Part shown: piece by piece, positions 7,801 through 10,528 of the stretch | How the letters are laid out: each line of letters starts with the position of its first letter | Position numbering within the stretch: the stretch's first letter is position 1 | Assembly (NCBI GenBank): GCA_945911685.1 | Contig: CAMEAW010000090.1 | Coordinates: 1 to 10,528 of the forward strand | From: Bordetella parapertussis | GTDB lineage: Bacteria > Pseudomonadota > Gammaproteobacteria > Burkholderiales > Burkholderiaceae_B | Direction of reading: 5' to 3' | Length of the DNA: 10,528 nt | The notes under the pieces: model-generated | What the model was told of the DNA's origin: nothing | What the model saw: the letters and a program-made list of their open reading frames with translations, nothing else | Databases searched by the model: none | Program-made: the position numbers and the translations under genes

Positions 7801-8628
7801 TTAACCGGTGGCCTGAAAGTCGACGGTATGTTGGATCGCGCTGACACGCTGTTTTACAGCGTCAATGTATCGAGTCGGCCGGTGGTTGACAGCGTTCTGT
7901 CCTTTGCGGGAACACGCGATAACGTCACAGGACAAGCGTGGGGCGGCGTAATGTCAACCGGCGTGCGCGTACAACTCGCTAAAGATTTGGGCGCTTATGG
8001 CGTGTCGGGTTCGGCGGGGCTCTTTTCGCTGACGGGTCACAACGTTGCCTCGAACACGCGGGTTGATGCTAACGTGAGTCTATACAAAAATCTGATTAAA
8101 ACAAAAGATGAGACCTTAACGTTTGGTGTGAACGCTGCAAGTATGTTTTACGATAAAAACTTAAGTAACTTCACATACGGTCAGGGAGGCTACTTTAGCC
8201 CACAGCAATATTACGCGCTCACGCTGCCGCTGAACTGGTCTCAACGTAACGGCGACTTTTCGTACAAGGTTTCGGGGTCTGTCGGCTTGCAGACGTTTTC
8301 CCAAAATGCCTCAGATTATTTTCCTAACAATGGCGACTTGCAAGCCGCAGCAAACGCTGTCATGGCGAGCGCACTTGCCACCGGTGGTGGTGGCTCGGGT
8401 GTGGCATCGTTTCCAGCTACGAATTCAACAGGCATGGTTTACAACCTGATGGCGTCTGGCGAGTATCAGCTGAACCGCTATGCCCATTTAGGTGGTTTGG
8501 TTCAGCTAGATAACGCCAGTAATTATCAGCAATGGGGCGCAGGCATGTACTTGCGTTTCAGTTTCTATCCAAGGCAAGGTCCAGTCTCGTTACCGCTGAG
8601 CCCTTATGTTTCGCCTTATGGGTTGTAA
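4861..8628 (+). CDS. bcsC: BcsC-family cellulose/exopolysaccharide export protein (TPR plus outer-membrane beta-barrel)
   Basis: BcsC carries cellulose across the periplasm and outer membrane: a periplasmic TPR superhelix guides the polymer to a C-terminal beta-barrel pore. The product has 1255 residues (E. coli BcsC is about 1157). A signal peptide covers about residues 1-24 (hydrophobic core LVLTFLLICM, likely cleavage after AGIG). Degenerate TPR helices run from about 35 to 825, for example NPWIRLELAQTYLKQG near 499 and another near 789-822. After a Pro/Thr-rich linker, the barrel domain begins near 865 with LLLGLQSRNRNGASG and shows family blocks such as RGVGWALGYKTRG and the hallmark YGQGGYFSPQQY at 1106-1117. 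A glycine-rich loop lies near 1175-1182. The protein continues about 18 residues past the last amphipathic strand and does not end in an aromatic residue. ATG at 4861 or 4864 may be the start; AGGT lies just upstream. No bcsA, bcsB or bcsZ is adjacent, so its substrate is inferred. Confidence 0.88.
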   Translation: MMRVSNSTLVLTFLLICMPQAGIGQSVTQNSAQQLLREQALYWRSRGDSGRAAEAFTKLLLINPKDTGALYGMALSELDLNRVDLAQSYIEKLKKIDSTARYLTLFEQDLRLRTPTNRKFLEEARALQLSLKHDEALIAYKRVFADTEPLGQLGLDFYSNLGYSTGGFDAGRRGLERLVKESPEDQQAALLLAQLLAQNVDTRAKAVEQFARLSQIPSVRTQTQNYWRQTLLWFVLPSVAQVPQFNAYLKAYPNDAEIRQMRDEASKRVGTAGAGGVENPLVASGLIALERGNREQAEAAFSKRLREAPNDPNALGGLGVIRLQQNKLDAAAQFLSRAVAQPEGQAWGTALSSVRALQRTEEANAAQLDGDLVRARNLFEQAARLDPKQSGARLAVAALQVEAGEYEAAEKTYRSILAQNKKDPQALSGLAGVLAMNNKLAAAQQLMQSVTPEQVGGMVQMNRLKAAYSIGLAHKALSRGDTALAVTELESALKNDSENPWIRLELAQTYLKQGQSSKARALFDGLLLTQQTDASMLYASALFAMERQAWPAALELLERIPVKDRSAQIAALKVQIQTYSELKLATNLAQQDRQTEALAVLAKSQSGAAKTDELTAALAFAYADVGEPTQGLNFMRQALARSKEPGVELQLQYASLLMRTNQDVECSKVLTAVGARNLSVNEKKRFDDVLFAYSVRQADLLRERGDLSEATKRLAPLLAQRPTDLSVSAAQARLYVAGGDKDKALGVFKALALRAPDSAQMQLNAAQIATQLKDNRLASDALQKALELAPDDSEVADAAARQYRDMGRIAKAEELFERAIALQQPPPTKPFEVSAVSTRRTVVDPLASTQTTTATELDLIKQERAPELLLGLQSRNRNGASGNGKLSDIEVPVEMRLPVGDGKLSLTATSVSLNAGAIGTDFYSRSVFGSAATTAFDQLPGLAGTPQDQTARGVGWALGYKTRGLAADIGVTPVGFQFSNLTGGLKVDGMLDRADTLFYSVNVSSRPVVDSVLSFAGTRDNVTGQAWGGVMSTGVRVQLAKDLGAYGVSGSAGLFSLTGHNVASNTRVDANVSLYKNLIKTKDETLTFGVNAASMFYDKNLSNFTYGQGGYFSPQQYYALTLPLNWSQRNGDFSYKVSGSVGLQTFSQNASDYFPNNGDLQAAANAVMASALATGGGGSGVASFPATNSTGMVYNLMASGEYQLNRYAHLGGLVQLDNASNYQQWGAGMYLRFSFYPRQGPVSLPLSPYVSPYGL

Positions 8629-8633
8629 GCAGT

Positions 8634-8680
8634 GCACTGACGTTCTCGGTTTAACGCATACGTCAGTGCTGTCTTTTTCT
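8634..8680 (+). terminator. Rho-independent terminator after the bcsC-like gene
   Basis: A perfect 10-bp stem, GCACTGACGT (8634-8643) with ACGTCAGTGC (8660-8669), encloses a 16-nt loop and is followed by TGTCTTTTTCTT. It begins 6 nt after the stop codon at 8626-8628. The left arm also overlaps a 10-bp palindrome, CAGTGCACTG (8630-8639). Confidence 0.85.
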
Positions 8681-9377
8681 TGCACCTAAAAAACAGGTCA
8701 AAATCTGACCGAGTCCCTTTCATTCCATAAACTCGCGCTCTTCGATTTCAAAGTCGGTACCAAGCAGATCCCTCGTCATCGGTGTCATTTGCACACGACC
8801 GACCAGTGAGGTTGATTCCATACGGCTAGCCGTATTGACAGTGTTACCCCACAAATCATATGAAAATTTTGTAAAGCCAATAACACCTGCAACAACAGTC
8901 CGGGAATCTGAGTAGCCTGTAAGCGATGAGGGCTGGCTCATTGCCCTGCGCGGCGAGTAGGACCTCGTTTACCAGCTTATGGTACGCCTCGATACTCGAT
9001 CGTATTTCAGTCAGTTTCTCTTTGAGGCTAGGCCGAATGACTGTGGGCACGCACTTTTCGTACAGATCAAGTTGAACTTTTTTTGATGCTGCAACAGCCT
9101 CTGCTGCTGTTTTTGCACTTTGACGTTCATCTGCATTCATTGCCAGAACATACAGCTCGGCTTCTTGACCAATGATGTTGGTTTGATTGTTGACTTGACG
9201 CAGATAAGAAACCCCTAAAAGGTCTTTTTCATAGAGTTGTTTAGTTGAACTGCTTAATGCTTCAAAGATATGGAGTGCGTAAAATAAAATTCCTACCAGG
9301 CAGAACATCATGAAGAAAAAAAGAGCCTACAGCTTTGTTTTGATCGTGAGTCTTTCGATTAAATGAATACGAAACAT
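8663..9377 (-). pseudogene. Degraded membrane-sensor class III adenylate/guanylate cyclase
   Basis: The remnant starts at ATG 9377 with MFRIHLIERLTIKTKL, then a TAG stop (9329-9327). The same frame continues into a membrane helix (ALFFFMMFCLVGILFYAL) and a helical periplasmic segment (YEKDLLGVSYLRQVNNQT...AELYVLAMNADERQSA) that resembles the four-helix-bundle sensor of chemoreceptors and related proteins. Near 8900-8940 homology jumps to another frame and to the end of a class III cyclase domain: [29 protein letters not shown]. The second membrane helix, any HAMP domain and most of the catalytic domain, including the metal-binding aspartates, are missing. A TGA at 8722-8720 interrupts FME-x-KGLGQILTCFLG where the family has a VKGKG-like end. 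Past it the frame runs to TGA at 8665-8663, inside the bcsC terminator. Two nonsense codons plus a frame-shifting internal deletion make it non-functional. Juxtaposition of two different gene ends is the alternative reading. Confidence 0.85.
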
Positions 9378-9470
9378 GGGAATTGGCTCAGCTCACGGAA
9401 CGAGGTTAAGATCGGAAAACACCTTGGGATCATAAGCCGGGCTTGAGCGTTCAACGGATGCAGGGAGTCG

Positions 9471-9512
9471 CCGATTTGCGCAAGGAATGGTTCGATCGAT
9501 TGCGCAAATCGG
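9471..9512. repeat. Perfect 13-bp inverted repeat in the 9378-9539 intergenic stretch
   Basis: CCGATTTGCGCAA (9471-9483) pairs perfectly with TTGCGCAAATCGG (9500-9512) across a 16-nt loop that contains TCGATCGA. Each arm carries the 8-bp palindrome TTGCGCAA. On the plus strand the stem is followed by TTTCTCTTTACTTTT, a broken T-run, so it could act as a terminator in that direction, although no plus-strand gene feeds it. For the minus-strand gene ending at 9540 the hairpin lies 28 nt past the stop but lacks a T-run on that strand. An operator or a leftover of a small mobile repeat is also possible. The rest of 9378-9539 shows nothing recognisable. Confidence 0.7.
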
Positions 9513-9539
9513 TTTCTCTTTACTTTTACCAAGTCTAAC

Positions 9540-10528
9540 TTAAGGATGCAGAGTCGTGATGCCGGTGACGCTATTTTTAGTCCATGAAGTTGAGTTTGTG
9601 TATGCGCGTTTATGGTCTTCACATTTCCAGATGTAGCGCGTTCTAATCCGGTTGAGTAATGAAAACTTCTTTTTTACATAATCACTGAAGCCGTTTAGTT
9701 GCAACTCGGTTACGGCGTCCTCTAAGCTGACGAAATCCATAAAGTCAAAGATTTCGTGCGCTTCATTGACAAACCATACCCTCGCGCCAAGGGCGTTAGG
9801 ATTAGGGGTGAGCATCGCTATGGTTTTTTCTTGCGCGTCGTTCAACTTAAACCAGATGCGCTCTGCCTTGATGGTGATCCGGTCGCCCAGATTCAAGACT
9901 GTGGGTACTGGGTCAGCGTGCCGTCTTAAGAAAGAAGGGATGTCGTAATTTTCAATTGACGACATTTCAAGTGAGCGAATCTGTGATGACCACGATGCTC
10001 CACTGCGCATGACGGTAGGCGATGAGATATTTTCTGCCATCAATTCATCGGACGAATCACTCACTGCTGCCATTGAGAATCGTAATTGATCCATACCTGC
10101 GCCGCCCCAGCCTGCTGGCAACATCTGCTTCACTTTATAGAGCTCAGGCATGTTGGGTGCTTTGTATTCGGCGCTACGCTCGTGCAACATTAAAAAGTTG
10201 GTGTGCTTGGTGACAAGTTGGTAACTTATGGCAACGCTCGCAGCCTCGCTGTCATCTGTTTGTTGCGATAGTTGCGCTGCGGCCGCCAAGCGCGACAGTG
10301 CGCTAGAGATCGCTGGGGCTTCGCTAATTTCTACCGTGCCAAGTTCTTGCACAACGTCGTGGCCAACAAACTGGCCCAGCAGGATGATTCGGCCTGTTGG
10401 TTTTGTACTAAACCAAGCCGAAGTGTGCAGGGTGTCACCATCAAAGGCCGTGGTCTCTAATGTGGTCAGGCGCTGAGGGGTAAAACCTTCAGGCCACTGA
10501 ACCGAAACGTTTGTGATTGCTGGCGAGC
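9540..10528 (-). CDS. VIT/VWA-type protein, C-terminal part (5' end outside window)
   Basis: The minus-strand frame is open to the right edge (first full codon ends at 10526) and stops with TAA at 9542-9540, leaving 328 residues. An internal GTG at 10352 could be mistaken for the start, but the frame upstream continues with sensible coding sequence (VSVQWPEGFTPQRL...LHTSAWFSTKPTGRIILLGQF). The pattern is that of the region following the von Willebrand A domain in bacterial VIT/VWA proteins: an SRLAAAA helix, SYQLVTKHTNFLMLHER, then a proline-rich linker leading to a MLPAGWGG block. A second, less familiar domain follows, with DIPSFLRRHADP and a mixed alpha/beta segment (RVWFVNEAHEIFDFMDFVSL). 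The VIT and VWA domains and any signal peptide would lie upstream, so localisation cannot be judged. Function of such bacterial proteins is poorly known; envelope or stress roles are guesses. The family call is from remembered sequence patterns. Confidence 0.65.
   Translation of the reverse strand, partial: SPAITNVSVQWPEGFTPQRLTTLETTAFDGDTLHTSAWFSTKPTGRIILLGQFVGHDVVQELGTVEISEAPAISSALSRLAAAAQLSQQTDDSEAASVAISYQLVTKHTNFLMLHERSAEYKAPNMPELYKVKQMLPAGWGGAGMDQLRFSMAAVSDSSDELMAENISSPTVMRSGASWSSQIRSLEMSSIENYDIPSFLRRHADPVPTVLNLGDRITIKAERIWFKLNDAQEKTIAMLTPNPNALGARVWFVNEAHEIFDFMDFVSLEDAVTELQLNGFSDYVKKKFSLLNRIRTRYIWKCEDHKRAYTNSTSWTKNSVTGITTLHP

Noticed and set aside
8720..8941. Separate small cyclase gene starting at 8941
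   Set aside because: It lacks the catalytic metal and most substrate residues and any ribosome site; it is the tail of the broken gene.
8856..9311. Intact 151-residue four-helix-bundle protein on the minus strand
   Set aside because: Its last ~25 residues ([10 protein letters not shown]) are the out-of-frame reading of the cyclase domain and its homology extends upstream through a stop, so it is part of a pseudogene.
9310..9366. Short plus-strand peptide beginning MKKKRAYSF with a signal-peptide look
   Set aside because: It is only 18 codons, has no downstream domain, and is the antisense of the membrane-helix region of the cyclase remnant, whose minus-strand homology explains the composition.
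9403..9538. Integron attC-like site around the 13-bp inverted repeat
   Set aside because: A GTCTAAC resembling a core site occurs at 9532-9538, but a properly paired GTTRRRY partner and an integron cassette layout are absent.
9359..9622. Minus-strand open frame across the 9378-9539 gap
   Set aside because: It overlaps the end of the VWA-type gene out of frame, crosses the inverted repeat and shows no family pattern.

Overview
The window looks like a chromosomal segment of a Gram-negative proteobacterium, probably a betaproteobacterium of the Burkholderiales type with a rhodopsin. This rests on a proteobacterial crtB-crtY-blh order, a BcsC-type outer-membrane export protein, a two-gene ethanolamine ammonia-lyase operon, and base composition near 50% G+C by eye. 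The taxonomic call is inference, because no rRNA or other marker gene is present.

Layout. (1) 1-2426, plus strand: the tail of a carotenoid/retinal operon. It holds the C-terminal part of phytoene synthase (crtB), complete lycopene beta-cyclase (crtY) and complete Brp/Blh beta-carotene 15,15'-dioxygenase (blh), with start/stop overlaps of 11 and 4 bp. These are the last three steps to retinal, so a microbial rhodopsin gene and crtE/crtI are expected upstream, outside the window. (2) 2423-4652, minus strand: eutB then eutC, the large and small subunits of adenosylcobalamin-dependent ethanolamine ammonia-lyase, 10 nt apart. eutC meets blh tail to tail with a 4-bp overlap. (3) 4653-4860: a divergent control region with a tandem 12-bp operator-like repeat. 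(4) 4861-8628, plus strand: a 1255-residue TPR plus beta-barrel protein of the BcsC family, followed by a clear rho-independent terminator. (5) 8663-9377, minus strand: the wreck of a membrane-sensor class III nucleotide cyclase, with two in-frame stops and an internal deletion. (6) 9378-9539: a short intergenic stretch with a perfect 13-bp inverted repeat. (7) 9540-10528, minus strand: the C-terminal 328 residues of a VIT/VWA-type protein that runs off the window.

The units look independent: light/retinal metabolism, ethanolamine catabolism, exopolysaccharide export, a decayed signalling gene and a putative surface or envelope protein. No CRISPR array, tRNA, rRNA, intact transposase or phage gene was seen. 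I did not find a convincing new multi-gene system. The most distinctive observations are in-register tandem repeat expansions inside two enzymes (crtY, eutC), the operator-like repeat in the divergent promoter, an apparently solitary bcsC, and the reconstructable cyclase pseudogene whose ancestral stop lies in the bcsC terminator.
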